A DNA stretch of 64,000 nt from Guillardia theta CCMP2712 (lineage: Eukaryota; Cryptophyceae; Pyrenomonadales; Geminigeraceae): NCBI RefSeq assembly GCF_000315625.1, contig NW_005434523.1, positions 16,326 to 80,325 on the forward strand. The letters are read 5' to 3'. The position numbers and the translations under genes were made by a program. Every line of letters begins with the position of its first letter. The stretch's first letter is position 1. The notes under the pieces were generated by a model. The model had not been told where the DNA came from. It did not search any database and was given only the letters and a program-made list of their open reading frames with translations. Below, one piece after another: positions 10,300 through 22,440 of the stretch.

Positions 10300-10870
10300 T
10301 TTTTTTATTTTACTGATGCTTGACTAGTAGTAGGGGTGGGTACAGTCAATTCATTCGTGAGCAAAGGGTACATAATCTAGTCATTTGGGGGGGTAGGGGT
10401 CCAACCTGTTCAAGTTAATTTCAATGAAAGGGATGAGGTGGGGTGGGGGCGGAAGGGAGGGGTGGAAAGAAGCCGAAGGAGTAGGGTACGACGTCTTTGT
10501 TGCGTTATCAAGGTAGGTAGTAGAGGTATGCCCGACCTGACATCATGAATGTGATGGAGAGGGGGTAGGGTTATGAAGACACGGGTGCATGAAGGAAAAC
10601 TTTCTTGATATTTAAGGGGTAGGGTAGTCTTTGGAAAAGGTGGGCAATGGAGGGGCAATGTGGGTGGGGGAATATATCCGACGCCAATTTCAACTTGATG
10701 GAATCCGTGGGGTGGGGTCTGATGATGTAGGGGTGACTATGTTGTGTTCCACTCGATCACCCGTACCTTTATCTACGAATTGGTAGGTGATGGACTGGAA
10801 ATGTTATTTGAATTGGGGGTAGGGGTACTTTGTCAAAGGTAGGGGTAGTACAAAGCAGGATGTTTGACCG
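10300..10870 (+). other. G-rich stretch with repeated GGGGT motifs, no gene
   Basis: At least eight irregularly spaced gtaGGGGT or aGGGGTag motifs lie in about 570 bp (for example near 10331, 10392, 10566, 10617, 10728, 10817 and 10841). No coding potential stands out. From 10870 to 12600 I see no convincing gene either, only a 36-bp direct duplication near 11185-11260 and a tetranucleotide array. Confidence 0.6.
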
Positions 10871-11740
10871 TAGATGCTGTCGAAGGATTTGGTAAATGCG
10901 GGAAGAGGGAGAGAGGGAGAAAGTAAAATGCTCATGGGGCCAGGAACGAGCACAAGGAAGAGGGAGAGGAGGAGGAGAGAGAAGAAGAGGAACAGAAAGT
11001 CCATGTGAAGAGACAAGATACAAACAGCAGAGTCGAGCATCAAAATATGAGTGAGGATGTTGTGTTGATGAGATTGGACAAGCGAGATCAAGAGCGCGCA
11101 CAGGTTTGAAGATGAATGAGGATGGAGGAAGACAGTGAGATCAAAAGGGGCCCGAAGAGAGGCATAACTCTCCTGGTTGTGACGGACGATGATATCGTGT
11201 AGAGATGCAAGGTGGTTCTAGGATGATGAGATCGTGTAGAGATGCAAGGTGGTTCTAAGAAGAATATGGAGTGAAGGATGTTGGAGAGAGAATGACAGGA
11301 TGGACGATGGAGCGACTGTCTCTTTGCACGGAGAAGTGAAGCAAGAGAGATGAGAGGAGGTCAACTGAGCAAGCGGCACCAAGCCTTCGCTCCCCACACC
11401 TTCTTATTTTCTATGCTGTTGAAGCTGAATCATGAAGGCCTCGTGAGCTGAGGACTTGTTTTTGCAGGTTCAAGATGACAACTCTGGCAAACGAAGAAAG
11501 AATTCTAAGGTGTTGTCGACAAAACCACGTTGATGTTTAGAGAATTGATGAACTGACAGAGAAATGGAACGACAACTGCCCTTGTTGCAACCATATGACA
11601 GTGGGGAGCCGGTTGTCCAAGGGGTAAGTGCTGTATGGATGGAGAGCTTGTTATGATTCTGTTCCTTTAGATCATTCAGATGCATGACTCGAAGAATGTC
11701 GCGACACCGAATGTATGTCGATGAACACAAGCTGGGGCAG

Positions 11741-11819
11741 GCGGGAGGGAGGGAGGGAGGGAGGGAGGGAGGGAGGGAGGGAGGGAGGGAGGGAGGGAGG
11801 GAGGGAGGGAGGGAGGGAG
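11741..11819 (+). repeat. (GGGA)n microsatellite
   Basis: About 79 bases of uninterrupted gggagggagg tetranucleotide. Confidence 0.97.
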
Positions 11820-12608
11820 AATATCAATGTGAATGTTGTAATTTGTAGATGGAAAGATCACGAAAGGATGGATCGTTCTTGATGAGAGCTTCTAAAAGCC
11901 CGAGGAGGAGTTTTTCATCTCAAACTTCAGCTTTAACGTCCAGGTCAGCAAGGCCTCCCAGCGATCATTGGTTGTTCTACGGGAGCCACAGGTGTATTGA
12001 TGAGAAACTTGTTTCTCTCCGTTGAGATATGATGTTCAGATACAATGTTGAGAGAGACGTGGTGAAGGCGTATGAGAACCAGCTTCCGCTACTTTCCCTC
12101 GACGATGGGAACGCGGAGGAAGTACCCGGTACGAATGAGACTCGCGCGCCGTTGCTGCTGTTTTAGATGTTCGTGTACTGAATCTTTTTCCAAACAGAGG
12201 ATATGAAGGTGAGAAGTCACAATCAGTATGATAATCTCCGAAGAAGCCAATCGCCGAAGAGTATACCAAGTCCTCAAAGGTTGTTGAGTAGTGTTGAGTG
12301 TGTTTGCGTCATGGTGAATGTTTCTACCTCGTCGACATTGCGTTTGTTTTCCCCATCTTGTCCTTTTACATTCTTCTTTATCCTTGTTGTGAGACATTTG
12401 TCCTATGACGCATCTCAGCACTCCACTGCACACATTGCGAATTGAATGAAATTGATTTTGTTTTTCACAACTCAACATGAATTGTGCGAGTAAGAAACAC
12501 AAGTGCAATGGAACGTTTTGTAATTTCAATCTGTTTTCGACAAGAAACACACGTTGTGAGTTGTCCTGACACTTCTGCACCAGCCCAGACTCGCGCTCGT
12601 TGATCCGA

Positions 12609-13821
12609 ATGAAAATCACTTTGTTAGACGAAGAATTCACAAACAACGAAAATTTGAGCAGACAGATCAAGGAAGAAATAGAAAACTTGCTGCCGTCGGT
12701 GGATCCTGAAAGAATATCTATCATCGTCAAATCAAAGAAGGATCTTGTCAATGTCGAGGTTCAAATTTTGGACGACCCACAGCAGACATTGGCCAGGGAG
12801 CTTTTGGCGTGCATTGAGGATGGAAAGGGAGGAGGAAAACTCCTTGCAAGCGTGCAGGTCGATCAGGTTTTGCCTGGTTTTGATTGCTTGTTGAAGTGTT
12901 TGCGTTAGGATCTGACTCTGGTCCAATCGAGAGCAGCATCACAAGCTCCTTCTCCTGTAATGATATTCATGCGATAAGGCGACAATTTGAAGATCTTCTT
13001 GTACAGAGCAAAGACAATCTCGTCCGAAGTGAACATTCACAAGATAGGAACCCTTCGATGGTGAGAAGAAATCAGTTGAGATAGGATTGTGATGAAAGTT
13101 TGCTTTTGCAAATCAACAGGCGAATATTTCAGCATGGCATTCATGGCATTCAGGTGATTTTTCACCCTCAACCTCTACTTCCTTCTTCCTCTAACGGATA
13201 CAAACAAGTGACGAATCAAAACTTCAACTCGAGCATGAAGTAAGTGCAGTAGAAACGTATCTTTCTTTCTCCCTCTTCGTTTTCTTCCTCATCCTTCAGT
13301 TCTCCTTGTGTTCTACCTTCTCCCTGCCTCTTCTCCTGCAACTTGTAACTTGCATTCTCATTCCTCACGTTATTCTTTCACAGAAGTTATGTGGATTCAA
13401 CTTTCTCAAGTTCGACGCGCACAATCCCCATGGTACAGAAAATGTCAAGATGCGGATAACAATCTGACGTTGTCCCCCTTCCCCAACCTCCTCTGATCCC
13501 CTCCCCTGTCTTGTTCTCCTCCTCCTCCTCCTCCTCCTCCTCCTCCTCCTCCTCCTCCTCCTCGCTTACCCTCCCACTTCTTTCTCTCTCCTCCTTTCAG
13601 ACTAAAAATTTGAACGCCAACATCCATCGCGTCAGCATAGGCCGAACCGTCTACGGAGACTGGGCTGGAGTCCTCATGCTACCAACAGGACAAGTGAGAT
13701 TATTGTGATGAAATTCTGTTTGAAAATTTTAGAATTTACTGCTGCTGATGCTGATTCTGATGCTGATGATGCTGATGCTGATGCTGATGACGACGATGAC
13801 GATGATGATGACGATGCTGCT

Positions 13822-13852
<31 letters not shown>

Positions 13853-13866
13853 ACGACGACGATGCT

Positions 13867-13910
<44 letters not shown>

Positions 13911-14138
13911 CCAGATAGAGATGGTGGTGGTGGTGTGGTGGTGGTGGTGGTGGTGGTGATGGTGATGATGATGGAGATGATGACGATGACAACAAGACGA
14001 CGATGAAAGTTGGCTTTGATTGTGATGGAGAAGGAGGTTGTGATTCATCATTTGACGATTTCTTTCTTTCAGATCTGCAGTAGAACGCCTGGACCAATTC
14101 GGATCGAGAAAGCCGGAAGCAACGTTGTGTTTGGATAG
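12609..14138 (+). CDS. Unknown conserved-looking protein, six predicted exons (244 aa)
   Basis: Splicing 12609-12876, 12909-13060, 13133-13239, 13384-13432, 13601-13693 and 14073-14138 gives a continuous 245-codon frame ending TAG, with GT-AG borders and matching phases at every junction. The first exon looks like a small alpha/beta domain (FTNNENLSRQI..., then ERISIIVKSKKDLVNVEV...), a pattern that recurs in algal multi-domain proteins. Later exons encode GDWAGVLML and end SNVVFG. The first intron would be only 32 bp, so that junction is least certain, and an upstream exon is possible because the frame is open before the ATG. Introns 4 and 5 hold (CTC)n and (GAT/GCT)n microsatellites. Product not recognised. 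Confidence 0.55.
13514..13565 (+). repeat. (CTC)n microsatellite in intron
   Basis: Uninterrupted ctc triplets just upstream of the tttcag acceptor at 13600, adding to its pyrimidine tract. Confidence 0.95.
13739..13980 (+). repeat. GAT/GCT/GAC/GGT triplet array in intron
   Basis: About 240 bp of mixed triplets filling the last intron of the preceding gene. It gives artificial poly-Asp, poly-Ser and poly-His frames on all readings. Confidence 0.95.
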
Positions 14139-14849
14139 AAGAACAACATGAAGTGATGGAAAAGACACGGGGTAGGCGGATGATGATTGGTAGGAGGAAG
14201 AGCATGAGGAACAGGAGGAAGAGGAGGAGGATGTGGAGGAGGAGGAGGAATGAATGTTTCTGATTGTTGCAGCCTTTCATTCCTGTATCTTCTTCCTCTT
14301 CGCTGCTCTTCCTCCTCCTCCCGCTCCGCTCCCTCCAAGAATCCGCCGATCCCACTCGTTCCTCGGCTTGTGCTTTATGGAAAACAGTCTCTCTGCTCGC
14401 TGACAAAAGAAAATCAACTTGATGTATCATTGTCAACACCATCACTACTTCCTGCTGCTGCTTCTGAATCTGCTCTTCCTGCGCCTCCTTCTTCCCTCCT
14501 CCTCCTCCTCCTTCTCCTCCTCCTTCTCACCTCTTGTATTGTTCCCCCACACTTGAGTCCTAGGGCGAGACAAGTTTGCTTCAGCACCTCTCCTCCAAGT
14601 TCGATGAGGTCCTGTAGATGCTCGGCCAGTGAGAAGAGAAGAACAAACTTCCAACACCATAACATGTGTGCTAGCATCTGACACGGCAAAAACAAACAGG
14701 ACAACACAAAATCTCTACATGTCACCTCAAGTGAGCAAACATCCTCTACACCAAAAACATGGGGGAGCGCAGAAAACATCAAAATCAACTTCATCTGCAA
14801 ACACTGCTGATATCTAACCTCAACACTCTCGATTTCATTCGGCAGAGCG
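14139..14849. other. Convergent intergenic region, no gene seen
   Basis: Lies between the ends of two convergent genes. It holds GGA/CTC triplet runs near 14210-14250 and 14490-14525 and no convincing exon. Confidence 0.6.
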
Positions 14850-17800
14850 TCAAGCTGTCCGCACTGTACCATCATCCTCGTCATACATGTCAGAACAGCA
14901 ACGAGATCGAACCGTGATTGCAAACGGATGCTCGCTGATCGCCGTCCAGCTTTCTAGTTCAGCAGGTTGATCCTTCCCTATCCCCTTCCCTCCCTCCCTC
15001 TCTTCCTCCTCTCCCTTCTTCTTCTCTTCCTCCTCCTCCCTCCTCCTGTTCTCCTCCCACTTGTCCGTGTGCTCTTCTGCTTTGTCCTCCTTCTTGACAT
15101 CTCTGTACAAAACCCTCGACACATGATTTTCATCACTCTTCTTAGCTTCCGATCCATCTTCTTTCTTGTCTTCTAAAATCTCTCTCTTCTCTTTCTCTCT
15201 CGGTTTGCAGTCTTCGACGTGTTGCAAATACTCTTCGAACGACATCAGGAGACTTTCCCGACACCTGGTGCAGGAGATCTTGTGTTGTAGTGGAGAATCG
15301 AAACCCCCCGCTACCATCTCTCCATCATACAAGGAAGCAAATCGTAATCCCGAGCAAACTTTAATCCCCCTGCAAACAGCTCGATGTCAGAAAGAACTGA
15401 TGGTCGTGGTAGGTTTTCAGGAGATGACGATCTTGAAAACAATGACAAGGAGAAGGCGGCAGGAGGAGTATGAAGAGTATGAGGAGGAGGAGGAGATGGA
15501 AGAGGAGGAGATGGAGGAGGAGGAGGAGATGGAGGAGGAGGAGGAGAGTGGAGGAGAGTAGTTGTAGGAGGAGGAGGAGGAGGAGAAGGAGGAGGAGAGA
15601 AGTGGGGGTGATGGAGGAGCAGTAGAATGAATAAGGTTGAAGGAGAAGATCATGATAATGGGAGGAGGAAGGGAAGGAAGGATAGGAAGAAAGGAAAGAG
15701 CAGGCAAACGCGGGAAGGGAGGGAGGGAGAGAAGGAGGGAGGGAAAGAGGAAGGGAAAGAGGAAGGGAGGGAGGAAGGGAAAGAGGAAGGGAGGGAGGAA
15801 GGGAAAGAGGAAGGGAAAGAGCTTTTCTTGCATAATGAACGGCTCACTTACCCTTTCCTGCTCTGCAAACTTCTTGCATCGATTTCTCCATCCTGTCCCA
15901 CCATCGACCTCGCCTCCTGCATACACCTCTTCATCGTCATTGAGGTCTGCGGGAGGCCCCTGACGCTGGGGTAGAGGAGCTCCCACAGGACTTTGGATCG
16001 AGAAGGGACTCTGAAGCAGCAGGCGACGGTTTGTTCCATCATGGCAGCCAGCTGCTGCCTGAGCTGCTGATCGTCAAGGGTCTTCATGTCTTGAAGGTCT
16101 TTGACTAGCTGTTGCAACTTAGCGGGAAGGAGGTCGACAGCTGCTGGGTCGGGGAGCTCGTGAGTTGTGTCAGGTTGCTCCTCTCTGAACCTCCCAGATG
16201 GGGAGGAGAGGAGGGAGGAGAGCCGGTCGGCAAGGCAATGTCGGAGTATCTGTGTCAAGTACAGCATCTTGAGGGTGATGTCCCTCTTCGCAACCTCAAC
16301 TTCCAACCAGTTATCGATGAGCAACCTGGTGCAGGACGCGTTGCAGTCGATGCTGTTGGAGCAGAACAGAACGATGACGAGCAGAGGGCACTTGGTTGTG
16401 TTCATCAGCCACATCTTGCTTGTCTCCAACAGCTGAGAGTAAATCAGCACATCTGACGCCCCGACGACCGACGGGCAGGAGGAGTAGGCGCTGGTGGGAT
16501 GCAGAAAGGTCTGCGGGGCCCCCTTGGTGATAAAGACAGCTTCCTCCGTCCTCCTCCTCACGTTCTCCGGGTCAGGCAGGCCGATCATAGGGTAGAAGGA
16601 GGTTGAGAGCGACAACTTGATCAGGTTCACCTGCTCCCTCCGCAAGTCGCGCATGCTCGCTTCTGACATCTCCTGTAGGTCATGCGAGAGCTCAAAGTCC
16701 AGAGCTTTCAGGTCTACCTCCTCCTCCTCCTCCTCCTCCTCCTCCACCTTCCCCTCCCCCTCCTCCTCCTCCTCCTCCTCCTCCTCCTCGCCCCCCTTCT
16801 TCCTCTTCTTCTTGCCCACCATCGTCCTGAACCCTCCGTCCAGCGTCAGCACCCGCGTCTTCCTACTCGCGTCGCGCTGCTTCTGCAGCTTCTTGAGCTC
16901 CCTCCTCCTCCACCTTCCCTCGGGATCGCTCCTCCTCACCCTGTTCCGCGCCTGAACCAGCGTCTCCTCTTCCAGCAAGCTCGCATCCTTGAGCAGGGCC
17001 GCAAACTGCTCCTTCAGCCGCGTCATCTCATATAGCCTCTGCTCCTCCACCCCGTGCCTCCTGCTCCACCTCCTCCCCGACTCCTTCCTCCCCTTCGCCA
17101 GGACCCACTCGTCGTACACGTTGAGGAGGGTAAACGGGTCCCCCTCCTCCGACATCAGCCTCCTCCTCTCCTGCTCCTCCTCCGCCCCCGGATCTAGCCG
17201 GAGGAACGGAGACTGTATGCTCATTCCAGCTGCTATCGTCATCATTTCATCCTCAAGCCCCAGCAGGCAGGACAGCACCAACATCTTCCCGATGCGAAGG
17301 TCGACAGGCAGCTGGGACAGGACGCGGCCAAGAGGCAGGATCCTCTCCTCCTCCTCCTCCTCGGTGATGAGTTGGAGCTGGCGGAGGACAAGCATGGACG
17401 ACTCGACGCTGTCTCGAGGAGGAGGTTGGACCCAGTCGAACGTCCTCGGGTCCCCCAGCCCGAGCTGCTTCATCTGGAGGAGGACGGAGTCGAGTGAGAC
17501 GCGGAGGATCTCAGGGATGGAGAAGTCGAGCAGATAGTCGAACTGCTCCTGGGAGTAGAGCCTGTAGCAGACCCCTGGCCCTGTCCTCCCTGCCCTCCCC
17601 TTCCTCTGCTCCGCTGACGCCTTGGAGATCCAGTACTCCTGCAGGCTGTGGACCAGGACGCCGCTATCGTAGCCCATCTCCTTCCCCTTCCCGCTGTCCG
17701 CCACGAAGCGGATCCCGTCGATGGTGACGGAGGTCTCGGCGATGTTGGTAGACAGGATGCACTTCCTGACCCCCGGGGGAGGGAGGTCGAAGACTTTGTC

Positions 17801-19248
17801 CTGCTCCTCAGCGGACAGCGCAGAATGAAGCTTCAGCACTATCCACCTCTTGGTCTCCCTCGCGTACTCTAGCAGGACGTCGTTGATCGCGTTGATCTCG
17901 TTGGAGCCGCTCAGGAAGACAAGCAGGTCCCCCCTCTCGCTCCTAGGGTACTGCTGGTCGATCAGCTGGAGGAGGAGCAGGTACGGCTTCGGGTCGATAG
18001 CCTTCTTCTTCTTGGTCTTGGCCGTCAGCCCCTTCACCCCCATGGCAGCGAAATTTCCCTTGCAGTCCTCCGCTCTTCTCACTTGCCCATCCTCGTCGAA
18101 GTCAACAGGGCGGTAGACGACTTGGATCGGGTAGAGCCGACCGGGGACAGTGATGACAACGGCATCGAGGTAGTCCCTGAACATGTTCGCGTTGATCGTT
18201 GCGCTCATGAGAACAAGCCGCAGGTCCTGTCTCCTCAACAGCAACATCTTGAGGATTCCCAGAAGAAAATCTCCAGTCAAATGCCTTTCGTGTACCTCGT
18301 CCACAATGACGACGTCGTACTGCGAGAGAAGAGAATCTGCAGCTATCTGCCTTAGCAGCAATCCTTCTGTCAGGAACAATATCTTCGTCTTCTCCGTCCT
18401 GTTGGATTCGAAACGGATCTGATATGCAACCTGGCTCCCATACTCGTTCAGCATTTCACAGGACACCCTGTTGCAAAGAGAGATGGTGGAAATCCTTCTT
18501 GGTTGGGTACATGCAATCGATGTGAACCCTGCTTGAACCAGATACTGTGGGACTTGTGTAGATTTCCCACACCCTGTGTCGCCGGCAATTAGAACAACCT
18601 GCGTTATCAAAGATGAGAAACGTGTTTGAGACATCATCATCATCTCCATCATCATCATCATCCTCATCATCATCCTCATCCTCATCCTCATCATCGTATC
18701 CACCACCACCATCACCATCACCTTCGCCATCGCCATCCTCCTCCTCCTCTGACCTGATTGTTCTTCACGGCGCTCACAATCTGATCTTTGAAAGCATAGA
18801 TGGGCAGATCTCTCTGACTTTCTTTCATCTTCTTGATCTTGTTCAACGTCTTCCTCTGCCGAAAGTCTTCAAACATAATCAACCCTCTCTTCATCTCCTT
18901 CACTTCCTCCTCGCTCAACATGCTCCTCCCCCGATTCTTCACCATCACCGTGAAGTTGATCCTGTACCTCTTGTCATACCTCGCCGGCAAATCGTCAAGC
19001 ATGTCCATAAGTCGCTTCCTCACTCCTTCCTCTCGGCATGCGAACGGCCTTGGCGGATCCCTAATCGTCCTCTCCCTCCTCTCCTCGACCTCCTGCTTCC
19101 TGTGCTTGCAGTATCTCTCGAAGAACTCCTGGAACTCGTGGAAGGAGGAGGAGGACGACTTTATCAAGGCCGCGTCCTCGCTGAACAATCTCTCAAGCTC
19201 CTCCAGACCTTGTTTGCTGCTGATGAAGTCCCACCTGACGTCCGACAT
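14850..19248 (-). CDS. DHX34: DHX34-like DEVH-box RNA helicase (three exons, 1253 aa)
   Basis: Leftward gene with exons 19248-18754, 18598-15852 and 15369-14850; lengths 495, 2747 and 520 splice with consistent phases (0 and 2) to 1254 codons. Helicase motifs: I GDTGCGKST, Ia TQPRR, II DEVH (not DEAH), III SAT, then LVFLSG, TNIAETSVTI and VI QRKGRAGRTG. The N-terminal exon carries the RYRINF segment and DLPARYD motif. DEVH, the N-terminal module and overall order match animal and plant DHX34, a nonsense-mediated-decay helicase, as I recall it. The last exon encodes a C-x2-C...H-x3-C putative zinc motif (CTRC...HVEDC) followed by a charged tail. A poly-Glu insertion is encoded near 16720-16795. 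Both introns are full of microsatellites. Assignment by motifs; NMD function inferred. Confidence 0.9.
15430..15830 (-). repeat. GGA/GGGA-rich array in intron 2 of the DHX34-like gene
   Basis: gaggag and aagggagg runs occupy most of the 482-bp intron (15370-15851). The intron starts with a strong GTAAGT donor on the minus strand. Confidence 0.9.
18611..18748 (-). repeat. CAT/CTC triplet array in intron 1 of the DHX34-like gene
   Basis: catcat, cctcat and ctcctc triplets fill the 155-bp intron 18599-18753, which joins exon 1 (ending KNNQ) to VVLIAGDTGCGKS. Confidence 0.9.
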
Positions 19249-19261
19249 GCTGCCGATCTTC

Positions 19262-19840
19262 AATGCAGGAGGGCAAGGGAGGGGAGGGAGGGAAGGGATG
19301 GGAGGGGGAGGAGATGGCAGGAGATGGGAGGGGGAGGAGATGGCAGGTGATGGGAGGGACGGGAGGGGGAGGAGATGGGAGGGACGGGAGGGGGAGAAGG
19401 AAGGTGGGGCAGGGGAGGGAGGGAAAGGGGGAGGGGAGGGACGAGTTTGCAGGCGAGGGAGGAAAAAAAGTAGGAACCCGGTGTGTAGATGGCCGGAAGA
19501 GGGGGAGGGGAGGGGAGGGGAGGGGAGGGAGGGAGGGGAGGGAGGAGAGGGGAGGGGAGGGGAGGGGAGGGGAGAGGAAGGTGGGAGGGGAGGGGAGTGA
19601 GTGAGGGGAGGGAGGGAGAGGAGAGGAGGGAGGGAGGGGAAAGCAGGGAGGAAGGATGTAGAGGGCAGGGAGAGAGTTAGAGCGATGAAGAGGGAGAGGA
19701 GAGGAGGGATTCAGACGGAAGAGAGGGGAGGAAGGAAGGGAGAGGAAATCGGAGGGATGGATGTCAAGGAAGGAGGGAGGGAGGACAAGGGATTCGGCCT
19801 GGAAGTAGAGGAGGGGAGGAAGGTAGAGCAATGAAGAGGG
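19262..19840 (+). repeat. GGGA/GGAGA low-complexity DNA
   Basis: Purine-only on the plus strand for nearly 580 bp immediately upstream of the helicase start codon. All open frames here are compositional artefacts. The helicase promoter must lie in or beyond this tract. Confidence 0.9.
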
Positions 19841-20035
19841 AGAGGTGTAGAGGGAGTAAAACGTCACAATTTCATTCAATCAAAAAGAATCCCCCCTCCC
19901 CGCCTCCTCCTCCTCCTCGCCAGCACCATTGTTCTTATAATACAAGCTCCAATACCTATCCTCCTCTTCAAACATTGTGCAATCGTCGCTTTGCAGCGCC
20001 GACCATGCCCAGTTTCTGTCCATCACGTCAAGCTT

Positions 20036-20584
20036 TCAATCCACACGTTGATGACGTACCGCATGCAAGAATTGTTTGACGGCCGACTGCACACTCTGGT
20101 ACTTCCCCATGGTGAACAGAAATCCGCCGATGGCGTTAAGAATGACCCCTGTGCGACATGTCATGTCATGGTTGAACAAAAGATGTAAGCAGCAACACAA
20201 GACCATCAACATCACCTAAGATGTAAAGTGAGCTCGCGTGTACGTCTTTGGCAAGGAACTGCAACTTTGTCAATATGGAGGATGGTCTATGAACATGATT
20301 CTCAAGGTTTGATCGCAAGGAACAGAGTGAATTCGTAGTGGACAGGCACAGTTCAGCAGAACTTACAAAGAATCCGACGCCAGTCTGCTAGAAGTCAGCA
20401 TCATCGCACAGCAAACAAAGTTTTCTTGCGTTCACCTGTGCTGCTGTCTTGATGTGGCCGACGAGTGAAGTCACAAGAGCAGAATTGTTGCGAATACAGA
20501 GGAACATCGAGTAGTTGAGGAAACATCTGCAACCACAGAATCAACCGTCCTCCTCCTCCTCCTCAGTCACTCTCCTTCCCCCTG

Positions 20585-20672
<88 letters not shown>

Positions 20673-21737
20673 CTCATGTCCTAACATACCCAAGAAGAGT
20701 TGCTCCAGCTATTGTAAACTGCAAGCCCCAGGAGTAGATCCCTTTGTCCTGCCAATCATCATCATCTCCATCGAAATCATCATCATCATCATTTTCCGTC
20801 TCTATCATCATCATCTCGATCGTCGTCGTCGTCATCATCATCATATCCATACACCCTCCTCGTCCTCTTCCTGTTCCTCCTCCTCCCTCTCCCTCATCAC
20901 ACAATCAGTCACCAGGTAGCTGACATCAGCGCCAGGTCGGAGCTTCCACTCCAGGTACATCATGAACGAGAGGATCGGGATAGCAAGGAGGGAATTGTGA
21001 GCCAGCAGACCGAGGGTAGGATCTACCCCCTTGCCATAGTGGAACATTCCTCCCATCCCCTGTTTCCCCTTGTGCTTCGCCTCCACCAGTATGACGTAGA
21101 GGGCCTGTGTAACGTTGGACAGCATCGCCATCTGAAGGGCGGAAGGGGAGAGGAACAGGTCCGAAGAACCGGCAAGCAAGGTTCCAAACACTATCGTCAA
21201 GACGCCGATGACGGTCATGGCTGATGTCTCCGATGCTTCACTGGCGCTACTGCTCGCGAGCTGCTCCTTCCCCGCCTCCTCGCAGGAGTCTTCCCTCGTT
21301 ACTTTGACGGATACCAACGCGTCCTCTCCGTTGGAAGTTACCCCCTGTTTTTCTGTCCTACTTATCTTCTGCCTGTACTGAGATATGCACTTGGCAGCAG
21401 CTGAGATGATGATGATGAAGAGAGGAGCTGCTCGCTTGAGCACCCCGTATGTCGGGATGCTTGTAGCCTGCAGGCTTGCCAGGGCAAGGGCAGCGTTGGA
21501 GCAGTACAGGAATGAAACAGGCATGTGCATCATCAGCCCCTTCAAGGTGAAAGTAGGATATTTGGTGACACCGATCATGTTCAGTCCCAACAGGGCAACT
21601 TGCATCAGCGACATCTGAATCACGAGCAGAAACAGAGGGAAGTTGTAGTTGTAAGTCTGCGAAAGAGCTTTGTTTGCAAAGGTCATGCAGCTAGAAACCA
21701 GCCCATAGAACACAGCACTCCCAAGCTCCTTGAACAT
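20036..21737 (-). CDS. SLC35/DMT-type nucleotide-sugar transporter-like protein (six exons, 382 aa)
   Basis: Leftward exons 21737-20913, 20748-20690, 20526-20436, 20384-20367, 20258-20216 and 20148-20036 splice with GT-AG borders and matching phases into exactly 383 codons (ATG to TGA). The protein has the layout of the drug/metabolite transporter superfamily: about ten hydrophobic helices, VLKRAAPLFIII in helix 4, an acidic Ser-rich central loop, and the diagnostic C-terminal half FLNYSMFLC-x-NSALVTSLVGHIK followed by LGVILNAIGGF. This resembles the SLC35D/GONST group that exchanges nucleotide sugars across Golgi or ER membranes. Exon 4 is an 18-bp micro-exon. Intron 2 holds a hexanucleotide array. 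Substrate not predictable. Confidence 0.88.
20580..20672 (+). repeat. (GCTCCT)n hexanucleotide array in a transporter intron
   Basis: About 15 copies of a 6-bp unit between exons 2 and 3 of the leftward transporter gene. Confidence 0.95.
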
Positions 21738-21904
21738 TTCTTCCTATCCACTGGCCGATGACCGATCACGCGATATCCAAAGGTTTTGTACACCCCTGAA
21801 TGTTCCAGGGAGGATGCTGGGAGTGGAATCAACTCTTGCTCAAATTCCAGGTCATCCTCCGATTTTCATCTACAGCATCTGAAAACCAACCACTACAGTT
21901 ATGA

Positions 21905-22440
21905 TAGTCAAATTCGCCCTCCTCTGCACCCCCCCCCCCCTCCTCTTCTACTCCCCTCTCTCTTCTACTCCCCTCTCCTCTCTCTCTCCACTCTCTCTCC
22001 TCTCTCTCCCCCCTCTCTCCTCTCTCTCTCTCTCTCCTCTCTCCTCTCTCTTCCTCCCATCCCTTCCTACTCTCACCCTCCCATTTCGCATCCCACCTGG
22101 ACCCAAAAGCAGGGCAGCGGTATAACGGATACGAAACCGTCATGGATATGCATTGTAACTGCAATAAAACTGTTAGTAACGTATTTGAAACGGTTCTGAT
22201 TGGCGGCATGCTCGTGTGGTAATGAAGCCAAAGGTGAGGAGGGGAGGGAAGGAGGAGGAGGAGGAGGAGGAGGAGGAGGAGAGGAAGAAGCGATGAATAC
22301 TGTGGAGAAGAGGGACGAAGGGACGAAGGAAGTGGAGGAGAAGGTGGGAGGATGGTGGGGAAGGAGCAACGACGAAGGGAGGGAGAAGGGACAGGAGAGA
22401 GGGAGCGAGGGAGGAGGAAGGACTGAGTGAATGAAGGGCA
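21905..22440. repeat. CT-rich then GGA-rich low-complexity DNA
   Basis: ctctct and ctcccc runs at 21920-22075 and a gga array at 22230-22285. No gene is evident between the transporter start and the SET gene at 22944. Confidence 0.8.

Noticed and set aside
12089-12751. 220-codon leftward open frame
   Set aside because: No recognisable domain, overlaps the first exon of the spliced rightward gene, and starts at a non-ATG codon as far as I can tell.
13674-14445. Poly-Ser, poly-Asp and poly-Ile open frames
   Set aside because: Translation of an intronic triplet array in different frames.
19193-19879. Pro/Ser/Leu-rich open frames around the purine tract
   Set aside because: Both strands are open only because of the (GGGA)n composition; no domain.
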